A DNA stretch of 64,000 bases. Origin: Choristoneura fumiferana. Its lineage: Eukaryota; Arthropoda; Insecta; Lepidoptera; Tortricidae. The notes below the pieces were generated by a model. That model saw nothing but the letters and a program-made list of their open reading frames with translations, did not search any database and was not told where the DNA came from. The translations under genes and the position numbers were made by a program. Positions 54,476 through 64,000 of this stretch are shown in pieces (position 1 is the first letter of the stretch; each line of letters starts with the position of its first letter). The DNA is taken from positions 15,189,643-15,253,642 of the forward strand of contig NC_133476.1 in assembly GCF_025370935.1 (NCBI RefSeq), read 5' to 3'.

Positions 54476-54550
54476 TAGACGGACAGACGGACAGTGAAGT
54501 AATCCTAGAAGGGTTTCGTTTTTTCTTTTGAGGTACGAAATCCTAAAAAA
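54476..54550 (+). repeat. repeat family A, 3'-end fragment
   Basis: AGACGGACAGACGGACAGTG, AGAAGGGTTTCGTTTTTTCT then GAGGTACGAAATCCTAAAAA. Confidence 0.65.
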
Positions 54551-54871
54551 ATAAGCTGATAAAAGTGTTAATAATTAATAATAACGAACTAGGCACTTAA
54601 TGACATAACCTACTTCCAACCGTTTTCAAGCCATATCTAAAAATACACCTAAATAGCGCTTAACTCACAAATACTTCAGAAGTTAGTCGCGAGATTGTTA
54701 TTAAATACAATTTCAACCGGCTCAGCTCTGCAGCGGGGATTAAAGTCAAAAGCCGTAATTGATCTGGAAAAAAATAAGCGCAGGAGTTGGGATAGCTTTA
54801 TACTAAGACAATTTTAAACTCAAATTAAGTAGTATTAAACGATTTTATTAAAAAATTGATTTGTACACACA
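54551..54871. other. spacer
   Basis: No recognised feature. Confidence 0.4.
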
Positions 54872-54931
54872 TCCCAGCCTATACACGTCCCACTGCTGGG
54901 CACAGGCCTCCTCTCAGAACAAGAGGGCGAT
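54872..54931 (-). mobile_element. SINE-1 3'-end fragment
   Basis: ATCCCAGCCTATACACGTCC, CACTGCTGGGCACAGGCCTC, CTCTCAGAACAAGAGGGC is the reverse complement of the SINE-1 3' block. Confidence 0.88.
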
Positions 54932-54959
54932 TTGAGGGGGCGAGGGGGATTTGTACGTT

Positions 54960-55030
54960 TTAATAATAATAATAATAAAATTTATTTCAGAAAACATAGT
55001 TGCATAAAAAATACAAAAAAAGATAAAACT
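54960..55030 (-). mobile_element. LINE-type tail fragment
   Basis: TAATAATAATAATAATAAAA, TTTATTTCAGAAAACATAG is the same tail type as at 12466 (ATT repeats next to TGAAATAAAT on the minus strand). Confidence 0.6.
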
Positions 55031-55741
55031 ATTACTACAAAAATGTGTTGCTTTGTACTTTGTCATACGCTTCGTACATAACTTTCGTAGCGAAAGGGTC
55101 GATTACGTATGCATTTTTTCGAATGAAAATATGAATACCTACCTTCAAAGAACGCCTCGAACATCACATGGATGTTTTTATACCTTATACATAGATTTTT
55201 AGCAATTCTTTTGACAGTGTAAGGCGTAATTTAGATGTAAAATGTCCAAATGTCATTGGGTTAAATTATCGTACCGTCAAAAATACAATAGTTTGAAAAA
55301 ACGTGTAATTATGTAAGAATATTACAAAACAGACTGTTAATACAATTAGCCTAAATTTTTTTTTTTTTCTACGTACTCGTATTATTTTTTGCCCTTATGA
55401 TATTCAAGTAAATTGACGTGGTATTCGTAATACATTTGGACAATACTAAATTTCAATCTATGCTCTTTGGCATTTTTGCCAACATCCCCTGCACAGTCAA
55501 ATTGACTGAAATAAACAATCGTATCTAAATTCAGAAAGGCCAGCTATATTTGTTATTTAGTTGTTATTCGCAGGTATCGTCCAAACAGCAGGCGGAACAG
55601 CCAACCACAAATCTCCATTAAGTGAGGCGCAAAGAAACGCGTGCGTCGCGTAGCAATGCTTTAATTGCTAGTGCTTATCGCCACCATTACTCCCGGCGGG
55701 GGCCATTGCCAAACCTGTGATAAAATAACGAGGGAGCATTT
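55031..55741. other. no gene recognised; splice-acceptor-like site near 55573
   Basis: TTGTTATTTAGTTGTTATTC then GCAG is followed by a frame reading IVQTAGGTANHKSPLSEAQR before a TAG, but no donor is seen. Unsupported as an exon. Confidence 0.3.
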
Positions 55742-55785
55742 AAAAAGACCCGCCAAGTGCGAGTCGAACTCGACCTTTCGATTGT
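55742..55785 (+). repeat. repeat family A, 5'-end fragment
   Basis: AAAAAGACCCGCCAAGTGCG, AGTCGAACTCGACC matches the family A start. Confidence 0.65.
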
Positions 55786-55906
55786 TATCATCCTCGGCTC
55801 AACTGACCGGGTGGTCTATTGCGTTGTTCTCCGTTCTCGAAAATGTTTAAGATCAAAAAAACAATGCGAATGTACACGTTTTTTAAATTTTAATTTTTGA
55901 ATTTTA

Positions 55907-55975
55907 ATTTTTAGGGTATCTAGAAGAAACCCTTATACATAGTTTGCTTGTGTCCGTCTGTCTGTCTATGGTTGT
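55907..55975 (-). repeat. repeat family A, 3'-end fragment
   Basis: AATTTTTAGGGTATCTAGAA then GTGTCCGTCTGTCTGTCTAT is a reversed family A terminus. Confidence 0.55.
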
Positions 55976-56496
55976 ATGGATATGGTTTTAGAGACAATTT
56001 ATCAATTTAAAGATTCATTTGCGAGCTTTAGAAGCTGATTTAGCTTGTCCCGGAATAGACATTAAGGCATGCCATCCACACATGCCATCATACATAATAC
56101 AATGACCCAATAATTAACGGGGTTTGACAAAAACAAATAAATGATGTCCGTGAAAACTAATTTTCTAATCGCGAATTCATGTTTGATTTAGTTTTTTTAT
56201 CATTTCGAAGGTCTTGGAAATGGCGTACTCACTTCAAACAGCGCATACGTCACTGCTCGCGCGTAAATAATCATTTACCCCGTATATACCTTTATACCTA
56301 GTACGTCGAAAAACGCTAAGCGCCAAGCGAGCCAGTTTGTTTTGGTAACGGTTTAATTTGTCTATCGTATTCCTTTTATTGGGGTGCATTTAATACCCCG
56401 GCAATTAGTCGTCTTCAGATGCTGTTAAGTTGGTATGCGATACATTGTATTTTGAATGGAAAAGATCTCTTTAATGTTTGACCAAAGAAATGTAAG
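55976..56496. other. no recognised feature
   Basis: Mixed sequence, no supported gene or repeat. Confidence 0.4.
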
Positions 56497-56604
56497 TACA
56501 GTCACGATCGTTAATTTGGGCCCCACTTAAGATCTATCATTTTGTATGACAATTCAAAGGACTTTTTCACGAAATGGGTCCCAAATTTAACGATCGTGGC
56601 CGTA
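56497..56604. mobile_element. mariner/Tc1-like MITE, TACAGTCACGATCG type
   Basis: TACAGTCACGATCGTTAATT, TGGGCCCCA faces GGGTCCCAAATTTAACGATC, GTGGCCGTA, with TA at both ends. About 108 bp. Confidence 0.82.
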
Positions 56605-56675
56605 CAGGGAGTAAGATCGAAAGAGAAATTGTTACCACTCAATCTATAAAATGGAGCATCAAACTAAAGGGATTT

Positions 56676-57466
56676 TAAAAAACCGGCCAATAGCGTGTCG
56701 GGTACGCCGAAGATAGGATTCCGTAGCCATTACAAAAAATTCAAGTAATATTTTTCTAAGGATTTCGTATTTTGTACGGAATCTTCAATTTTAGGTATAT
56801 TTTATACCTTAGGCTGTTATTTACTTTTAATTTACTAATAATTCTCAAGACAACTGAGCCGTTATAGTTTTCCTTGTAAATTTGATATACTTACTAACAT
56901 CCTGAATTTTAGAAATAATTTAGTTTAGAAATATTTTTTTACAATAACTTTAAAACTGCTCAACTGATTAAGTTGAAAATATTTTTTCTAGAAAGTTTTT
57001 ATTAAGCTTAACTGCCGTGATTTTTTCATATTTTTTAGACGTGCGGTTTAAAAGTTAGAGGAACACATTTTTTTGATCTTTTGGAGTGAATATCTCCGAA
57101 AATGTTCACTTTATCAAAAATGGTTTTGTTAACCCCTATTCATTTTCAAATAAGTACTTGTCCAACGATACCCCACAACATAGGGTGGAAGTGAAAAAAA
57201 ATCATCCCCACTTTACGTACTCGTATATGAGAGGTCAGAATCATAAAATTAGTAATGACCGCGGTAGTCTAATTTTATTTAAGTCTATTTTTTTATTTTA
57301 CCACTTTGTCGGCGTAACTGATATGTACATACTATATTCATGCCGAATTACAGCCTTCTAGTACTAACAGTCTCTGAGCTTAGCCGCGGACAGACAGATA
57401 GACAGACAGACGGACAGACATGGTGAAACTATAAGGGTTCCTAGTTGACTACGGAACCCTAAAAAA
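56676..57466 (+). repeat. repeat family A, long copy 3 (about 790 bp)
   Basis: It begins AAAAAACCGGCCAATAGCGT, GTCGGGTACGCC, AGGATTCCGTAGCCATTA and ends in a CAGACAGACGGACAGACATG block, TGACTACGGAACCCTAAAAA. Its first 220 bp match the 33994 copy and its last 500 bp match the 42424 copy, so it is the fullest representative. ATTCCGTAG near the start faces CTACGGAACCCT at the end as a subterminal inverted pair. The 91-codon frame inside (57086-57361) is not conserved in the other copies and is not a gene. Confidence 0.82.
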
Positions 57467-57530
57467 CACAACTTGGTTTAAAGTATGGTGTAATCAATCG
57501 TCCTTTCGATTCTGGGCAAACTAAAAAAGA

Positions 57531-57582
57531 AACAAATTTGGAGTTGAAATAAAAAATACAAAAAGACTCCAAAAACCAATCA
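57531..57582 (+). repeat. 51-bp repeat, copy 2
   Basis: CAAATTTGGAGTTGAAATAA, AAAATACAAAAAGACTCCAA, AAACCAATCA matches 1106-1156 with one or two changes. Confidence 0.65.
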
Positions 57583-58249
57583 TACCTTGTATAGTTCTGC
57601 TGTCCCATGGATAATATTTTACTTAAATACATTAAGACTTCTGTATTTGTTTGAAACCTAATTTAACACTAGCCTCTACCCGTGGAGTCTCTCGCGTAAA
57701 CCGTAGCTCTGGGAGTAATAACTCATAATGATATTTCCCAATGAAATCATTTTTCGTTCTAAACCTGTTTAGTTTTTTATATTTTCAAACTCTTTTTTCC
57801 GTCAAGGACATTTCGTTCTTTTTTTAGAGACATACGGCCTAAAGGTCCTTGCATTGTGCATAAAAACTAGTGCTCTCACTCCCCACACACACGCGTACGC
57901 GAACTCCTTATTTCTTCAGCTTCACAGTCGATACGCGGGCTTTATTGCGAAACTTTTCGAAGCATTCCTCTTTTATTACCCCAATTTTGTAGGACTAAGC
58001 CCACCGAGCTGAGGGGCCGCGCGCGGTCTTTATTATTTAGATTTCGATTGTTTGTGCTTACAGAAAAATATACGGTAAGGCGTCATATATATTCAGCGGT
58101 AGCTGATTCGGAATCAATTGCGGATTTATGACGCGAGAGCATCGGTGCTTTATTTGGAGGCTAAAGTATACCGGATTAAGGAGAGATGAAGCGCCTGGGT
58201 ATTGTCTCGAATCAGTCAAATTTTAGTAGGTAATGGCGGTATGGCGTAA
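57583..58249. other. no gene recognised
   Basis: Moderately GC-rich around 57880-58030 (CACACACACGCGTACGCGAA, GAGGGGCCGCGCGCGGTCTT). No supported frame or repeat. Confidence 0.35.
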
Positions 58250-58528
58250 AAGCCACGGTGGCCTAGTAGTTTGACCTATGCCTGATGAAGCAAACGATCA
58301 TGGACTCAAATCCGGACTCACGCCTCTGAGTTTTTCTAAATTTATGAGCGAAATTTCATTTTAAGTTTACCACGGTGAAGGAAAACAATTGTGACCGTCA
58401 CAAGCCCGCGATGCAAATCAATCCGCACTGGGCTTACGTAGGAACTACAGCCCAAGCCCTCTCATTCTGAGAGGAGGTCTGTGCCTTGCACTGAGATGTA
58501 TAGAAGCTGAGATGATGATGATGATGAT
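58250..58528 (+). mobile_element. SINE-1, diverged full-length copy
   Basis: AAGCCACGGTGGCCTAGTAG, TTTGACCTATGCC and GACTCAAATCCGGACTCACG are the decayed tRNA-like head. CGGTGAAGGAAAACA, CAATCCGCACTGGGCTTACG and CATTCTGAGAGGAGGTCTGT follow in order, then a GATGATGATGATGATGATT tail. It is clearly older than the copy 80 bp downstream. Confidence 0.85.
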
Positions 58529-58610
58529 TGGCATACTTTTGCTGTGCTTGATAGCTGTCGTGACATCACTGACAAATACGGCTAATATGGTGTAGGTACA
58601 CGTACACAAA

Positions 58611-58915
58611 AGCCGTGGTGGCCTAGTGGTTTGACCTATCGCCTCTCAAGCAGAGGGTCGTGGGTTCAAACCCCGGCTCGCACCTCTGAGTTTTTCGAAA
58701 TTCATGTGCGGAATTACATTTGAAGTTTACCACGAGCTTTGCGGTGAAGGAAAACATCGTGAGGAAACCTGCACAAACCTGCGAAGCAATTCAATGGTGC
58801 GTGTGAAGTTCCCAATCCGCACTGGGCCCGCGTGGGAACAAGCCCTCTTGTTCTGAGAGGAGGCCTGTGCCCAGCAGTGGGACGTATATAGGCTGGGATG
58901 ATGATGGTGATGATG
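58611..58915 (+). mobile_element. SINE-1, complete copy with target duplication
   Basis: The 305-bp element starts AGCCGTGGTGGCCTAGTGGT (A box) and has GTGGGTTCAAACCCCGGCTC (B box, near 58661-58680). It continues through CACGAGCTTTGCGGTGAAGG and CAATCCGCACTGGGCCCGCG, and ends GGCCTGTGCCCAGCAGTGGG, ACGTATATAGGCTGGGATGA and an ATG tail. ACACGTACACAAA lies on both sides (58598-58610, 58916-58928), a 13-bp duplication typical of LINE-driven insertion. Overlapping minus-strand frames (such as those with HHHHHPSLYTSHCWAQASS) are spurious products of the SINE. Confidence 0.95.
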
Positions 58916-58928
58916 ACACGTACACAAA

Positions 58929-59962
58929 CTGCGAGGCGTTGCATCCGGAGTTATTCCTAACTCACGCTTCTCTTGCTCTCCCTTTCCTTACTTCGGGTTG
59001 CTTAACGAAAATGTCCGTAGCACATTACTGGCAAATCATAATAAAATACTGCCTAAAGTATAATCGCTACTCGCACTTTCGCATTAATAGGATAATTTCT
59101 AATTTCTACTGCATTTTCTACTACAAGCTTTCTCCTAGAACTAGTCTATTCTGAACCAATTCCCTCCATCGGGTTCACTTCACAGTACCGTGCGAACAAG
59201 GAAAGCAGGTACTTAATGTATTCACTCCTATGTACAACCGGGTCAGGTTAATTTTAATTCGACCGATACAGAATTACTCTCACACTTCGAATGGCGCTAA
59301 CCGTACAGGGGAGCAATTAGTGTAACAGTAGATAATTTCTCACTAAGCAAATTTGCCAACTTTGGAGTTTTGCTGAATTCCGTTTTGTTTTTGCCAGGTT
59401 TTTGATTTATGCATAAATTAGGCAAAATGGTGAATTGGGATGTTAATGTTTCATTCATCTGTTTATTGAATGGCGAAAATATGGTTTATGTATAATATAC
59501 TAGCAAAATGAAGCTGCAGATATTTCGTTAATGATTTTAACTCTACTTTAGGCTTTGTTCACTGCTCATTTTTGATGTTATTGTGCGTACATATACGTAG
59601 TGTGTGTATAATCGCATATTCATATGAAGGAAAGAAAGAAAATACATTTTTCACTTCTCATGCTCGTAAAGTTCATGTTTATGCTGGATCTAGGCGACAT
59701 AAAATGACTTTTTATGCACTAGTGCATAAAGTAAAATCTTCTTCTAAGACCAAGGTAATCAGGTGTCAACAGCCACAAACAAAAAAATTCTACATATTTT
59801 TTAATATAATTTCTAATTTATTTAAACCAAAAATCAATCAAAATAAATCTATAAAACTAAAAAATATAATTATATAGTAATGTATGAAAAATAAAATTTA
59901 CGTAGTGAGTGAACAATTGTTTCCACTGTTGCTATTTCATTTCCTAGCAAACTAAGTGAAAA
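58929..59962. other. no gene recognised
   Basis: The 101-codon frame at 59572-59877 is lysine-rich, low-complexity toward its end and unrecognised. No repeats supported. Confidence 0.35.
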
Positions 59963-60094
59963 GCAGAGTGTAAAACTCGAGCATTAAACCCATTTTCCCT
60001 CGACGTGTCTATCCACCCTCGCCGTGCCGGCTCGGGTGGCTACATGAACGTCTTGGGTAAAATGGCTCGTTTTATGCTCTTGTTGTACAATCTA
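59963..60094. mobile_element. palindromic MITE with GC-rich centre
   Basis: AGAGTGTAAAACTCGAGCAT, TAAACCCATTTTCCCTCGAC, GTGTCTATCCACCC faces GGGTGGCTACATGAACGTCT, TGGGTAAAATGGCTCGTTTT, ATGCTCTTGTTGTACAATCT. Arms of about 60 bp with mismatches around a GCCGTGCCGGC centre. Confidence 0.7.
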
Positions 60095-61104
60095 CTATAT
60101 TTAACGCCATAAAACAAACATAGAACAAATAAAGACATACATGACGCTAAATAGGTTCCCACTCAGCATAATGCCACGGCAAGCCGTGGCGCTGATTTTC
60201 AGTGAAGACCTTATCTAAAAACAAACTTAAAATAAAAATTAAAAAAATATATTCAACTGTATGGCAACACCGGCTTAAACAGTTCAATCGTGTGCAGTTG
60301 AATTGTTTTAAGTCACCGCCAAAAGTATAATTTGCATACATACTGACGTGATATTTGACTTGCCCATGTGGTATTGAAAGAGTAAGAAAAAAATATGTAA
60401 ATTAAATATGAAAGGAATAAAAATTTCAACAGCTGGAATTTCGTACAGAGCAGAGCTATCTGAATATTAGGTCCATTTCAAACTTACAGAGTTAATAAAT
60501 AATTCAAAAAATCAATAAATAGTCCTCAAATTATCCATCACTTAAGAAATTGACCCCTGAACTCTGTAGCCATCTGGTAACCATTTTCTCGCAATAGTGG
60601 TAAGTAGCAGCAACAGTAATAGAGCAGAACAGTTCCTACCACAGTGGGATTCAGTCGGACATCGAATCCCGGACCGAGCATATTAGATTAGGGATATCGG
60701 TCCGCACGAACTATTTAGCTACCTGGATACGATGTGATGTATTGTGCTACGACGTGTGGAATGAGCTTTAGAGTCCGACAACTAAGATTACAAATAACAT
60801 ATCGGAGCTACTTCCTTCTTAACTGTCACATTTTTGACGTGAAGTCAAGATTATTCTTTTAACGGTTTTTTTAATAAATGTAGTCACGTCAAGTCTCACT
60901 GTTCTTTGGACATAAGGTGATTAAAATATGGGCATTCTGAAGACATCTTTAAATATCGGAAAGTAAATTTTCTCAAAAAGTAAAAATTGTAACCTCAAAA
61001 TAATTCCGCAGCGGGTTATCAACCATTTATTATTGTGACTGATCAAACAGACGCTCCGCAAAATATTTTATGCTTTATGAAAATGATGGTTAATTTATTT
61101 ACAG
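60095..61104. other. no gene recognised
   Basis: CGGACATCGAATCCCGGACC near 60656-60676 could be a decayed tRNA-like SINE head on the minus strand, but nothing else of the element remains. Confidence 0.35.
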
Positions 61105-61142
61105 AAGCCTTATCCTCTTATCCAACCACATTGTCCAAGCAG
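61105..61142 (+). CDS. candidate micro-exon, 38 bases
   Basis: GGTTAATTTATTTACAG ends at 61104 as a fair 3' splice site, and CAG followed by GTATGTGA at 61143 is a good 5' splice site. All three frames are open across the 38 bases. Phase 0 reads KPYPLIQPHCPS and phase 2 reads ALSSYPTTLSKQ. It lies in no repeat recognised here and on the same strand as the stronger candidate at 39135. Such short open segments are common by chance. Confidence 0.22.
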
Positions 61143-63858
61143 GTATGTGACATTCCCTTCATCGGCGATGGCGAGACATTGACATGGGTTGTGAAATCAC
61201 CCCCGACGCCTTGATTATGATAAACGACTTATGAAATTAAAACGGTCGTACAACAAGTTGCCATTCAAATTGGGACCCTTTGTTGGAATCCATTCCCTTG
61301 ACAAATCGCTGCTCCACTGTTTACTGACCGGCTGAAGAAATTGTTTCTTCGAATGCTATTTCTGAGACAATATGATGACACGTCAATCGGTAGCGTGCGG
61401 TCGTTCAATTTTAATCGAGCTCCCTCTGAATTTACAATGTGTATCGATCGAGACAGAATGCTTATTGGAACACTACCTCATGTTACACATCGGTGTAGAA
61501 TATTCACGGCCTCTTTAATTTAAGAACGAAAAGAATATTGTGATACTTAGTTATTTATGTGACTGATACATAATGAAAGTCATTAAAATACGAGTGAGGT
61601 TTTATACAACGAGCGATAGCAAGCGAATATCTCACGAGTATTTTTATGCCTAATTTTGCACAGTCGCATACATAATTTCGTCTACATGCATATCATAAGT
61701 TTTCTAAAATATGTTCAGATATACCTGCATTTTAGAGTTAGTGGTTCTTGTTTATACTTAGGTAGGCATTTTTTTAGAAAAATATGGCGCTGTCAATTGG
61801 AGGACAATTTTGCCAGTGTCTTGTAGGTTTTGCCGTTGTACGGTAAAAACATTCTAGAAAACGAAATATGAGACGTAACGGTGGATGAACGATGACAGCG
61901 CGAAATCCATTTTAAAACCTCAGTTTCAATAAATGACAGACAGACTTGAGTCGATTTTGATTCTCAAATCTATCGTTATATTCGCAATTCAACAAAATGA
62001 ATAGAACAATAAATTTATTATTGAATGAAATTACAAATCGACTAATTCGATTATCGCAACCAAACATGATTTTTGTTTTTTTAAGATGTTCGAAATTTGA
62101 ATGTAATTAAAGTTTCGCTTACTGGCACTATAATGTAAACATTAAGATACAACCAAAGATAGAAGTTTCTTAATGTAGGTCATTTGCTTATCGTCTCTGA
62201 ACATATTATAGGGAAGTTATGATATGGATGTAGATAAAATCAATAAACTACTAACTACTCTTTAGACTACAATTTTCACATGGCCATTACTCAGTTGCGC
62301 GCAAACGGCCTGCTCGTAAACGTCACAAAATAATTTTACGACGTCTTACCCCGTGAACATAACGTACCTTTATTAAATGCAGCTTACCTATGAACTCGCC
62401 AATTTATTGGCAGCAAGAATATGTCTAAAAGCGTCGAAAGATTGCAATAACGTCGTAAAAGTCGATAGATATCCGCAGCAAGCGATAGCTGACGTCGTTT
62501 CGATAACTTTGACATTCGCTATCTCTCCCGCGCCCGCGCCCGCCCCCGCCTCCGCCTGGCCTCGACAAATTTTCGACCGAAGCGGACTGTAGTTTGTTTT
62601 CTTTGTGTCATTTCCTTATCGCTCTTCCAAAATACGTTTCATGACTGTTACGTCAGCCGAAACATACTTCAGGTGAAATGTGTAGTTGGAATCGGGAGTT
62701 TTGATAGTTTGCTACGAAAATAAGTGATTACTAATGGGTACTTAGAAGATATCTAAATTGGTCTAGTTTTTGCTAAGATTAATATCGTATTGAAAAAAAA
62801 ATTGCTTAAATCCTTCTTTATAAATGAATGAATGTTTTTTTTTTTTTCAAATAAACAAAAAATATATTGGTTATCCATAGGCACATTATTGTCATCTTTT
62901 TTAGTAACATAAACACAAACTACTCACGATACTTCTGATACTTGCATGGGAATTATACTTTAGTCAGTGTAATGCATCCGGGAAATTTCTTCGTCGAAAA
63001 ACACGGGAGCGCGAGCGCGGCAACAATATAGCGCGATTATTTATAACAATCTCTTTGCAAATACCTACCGCAATTGCTTGTCGCCAGTAACCGCAATATT
63101 ACCAGAAATATTTTATGTTGCTACGAGCCCATTGCACTCGTCCCGTGGAAATTTACACTGCTTTATATGATTTTAAAATATATTTTTGACCTAAATTAAA
63201 TTTGCTTAAATTTATTTTATAACATTTTAATTGTGCGCCGGATTCGAATGTTGCCTCGCAACGTTATTGCCACTGAACCGATTTATAATTTACACTTCCG
63301 CAAAACACTGGTTTTCGCCGGTTGTGTTTTGTTCGCAAAAATGTAGCACTCGCTGATTTTGCATATTTTGTTCGAAATTCTGAAGCGATAGAATAAAATT
63401 ATCAATAGTATTGGCAGTGCAGTTTTTAATATTTATGACGCAGATAGTTGGACAAAACGCTTTGTCATCTGGTTTCATTTACTATGCGGCCTTTGCTAAC
63501 GAAGCACAATTAAAAAAGGGACTTCACGTAAGAAAGAGGTAATGTTAAAAATATTTTTGATATTAAAGATTTTTGGCTGACTATACTGGCACTGTACTAA
63601 ATTTCGAGCTAAAAGTTTTAATATATTCGACTTAAAAGATTTGATCTTAACAAACATACATACAAACATTCTAAGTAACATGCATATAAATCATGTAAAA
63701 AAAATATGCAAGAAAACACTCAAAAACGTATACCCGTCGATCTATACCCAAAAACCAACCAGAGTTTTTTTATAATTTCCAAAATAGGTACACTTCTTAG
63801 TACTACTACTTTATTGCTATGCCAACAAACTAATAATTAAGTTTGTTGTGAGAATAAC
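61143..63858. other. 2.7 kb without a recognised gene; foldback trace and GC-rich tract
   Basis: ATTAAAATACGAGTGAGGTT and TATCTCACGAGTATTTTTAT at 61582-61648 face each other, a diverged relative of the 2893 foldback. A CCCGCGCCCGCGCCCGCCCC tract lies at 62527-62555. Short frames are unrecognised. Confidence 0.4.
62527..62560. repeat. GCCCGC-type minisatellite tract
   Basis: CCCGCGCCCGCGCCCGCCCC then CGCCTCCGCC: short C-rich units of about six bases in tandem within AT-rich DNA. Confidence 0.75.
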
Positions 63859-64000
63859 TTACGCCCGCGGCTTCGCCACGCTGAGGTAATTTCTAAAAAC
63901 CCATCCTTATCTCTTCTTGTCTACAACATAGAAAAAACCTCAATGTAATTTTTCAGTTCTCTAGAGAGTTTTTCTCGTGACATATTTTTTACAATATTAA
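63859..64000 (-). repeat. repeat family C fragment, runs off the right edge
   Basis: ACTTACGCCCGCGGCTTCGC, AAAACCCATCCTTATCTCTT, TTTTTCAGTTCTCTAGAGAG match the word order of 12868-13025. The ACTTAC here belongs to the repeat, not to a splice site. Confidence 0.5.

Noticed and set aside
55573..55655. Acceptor followed by IVQTAGGTANHKSPLSEAQR as an exon
   Set aside because: The frame soon ends at TAG with no donor, and the other frames also close; insufficient support.
57086..57361. 91-codon frame in repeat family A
   Set aside because: The frame is not kept in the other long copies of the family, so it is not under coding constraint.
58714..58944. Open minus-strand frames with PAYIRPTAGHRPPLRTRG or HHHHHPSLYTSHCWAQASS
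   Set aside because: They are translations of SINE-1, whose full structure and target duplication are visible here; the same peptides arise wherever the SINE 3' block occurs.

Overview
The window looks like nuclear DNA from a moth or butterfly (Lepidoptera). The base composition is AT-rich. It is dense in repeats that I recognise as lepidopteran: a tRNA-headed SINE ending in a GGCCTGTGCCCAGCAG block and a GATG tail, a second tRNA-headed SINE, LINE ORF2 tails ending near a GTCCA-rich 3' block, and many short palindromic MITEs. The species cannot be named from sequence alone.

No complete protein-coding gene is visible. The longest open frame (162 codons, 9466-9954) is unrecognised and could be chance. 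The best host-coding evidence is a 51-base exon-like segment at 39135-39185 (+), with a strong acceptor, a GTGAGT donor and a single open, lysine-rich frame. Weaker exon-like segments lie at 61105-61142 (+), 25585-25658 (-) and 52423-52452 (+). The window is best read as intergenic DNA or very long introns filled with transposon remains.

Region by region. At 0-8 kb: a LINE ORF2 tail, two copies of a TIR element with a tRNA-like core, a foldback at 2.9 kb, a modular repeat joined to a Harbinger-like MITE at 4 kb, and a three-level nest at 6538-7990 (palindromic element, SINE inside it, 959-bp foldback inside the SINE). At 8-23 kb: a mariner-like MITE (11.3 kb), LINE tails, a hAT MITE inside a SINE (15 kb), a full Harbinger-like MITE (17.8 kb), a degenerate LINE ORF2 tail (19.4-19.9 kb), an intact SINE (20.4 kb) and a 685-bp TIR element (21.7-22.4 kb). 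At 23-38 kb: mostly featureless sequence with repeat fragments, plus a degraded Penelope-like element carrying a GIY-YIG endonuclease remnant (33.5-34.0 kb) directly followed by a 640-bp copy of a larger unclassified repeat. At 38-50 kb: several MITEs, the candidate micro-exon, a second long copy of the unclassified repeat, a G-rich patch with G-quadruplex potential (46.1 kb), a clean hAT MITE (49.0 kb) and a LINE tail. At 50-64 kb: more MITEs, a third long copy of the unclassified repeat (56.7-57.5 kb), and two SINE copies at 58.2-58.9 kb, one with a 13-bp target duplication.

No element here encodes an intact transposase or reverse transcriptase, so every mobile element seen is non-autonomous or dead. 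The interest lies in the nesting, the TIR families that share ends but not interiors, and the few exon-like islands.
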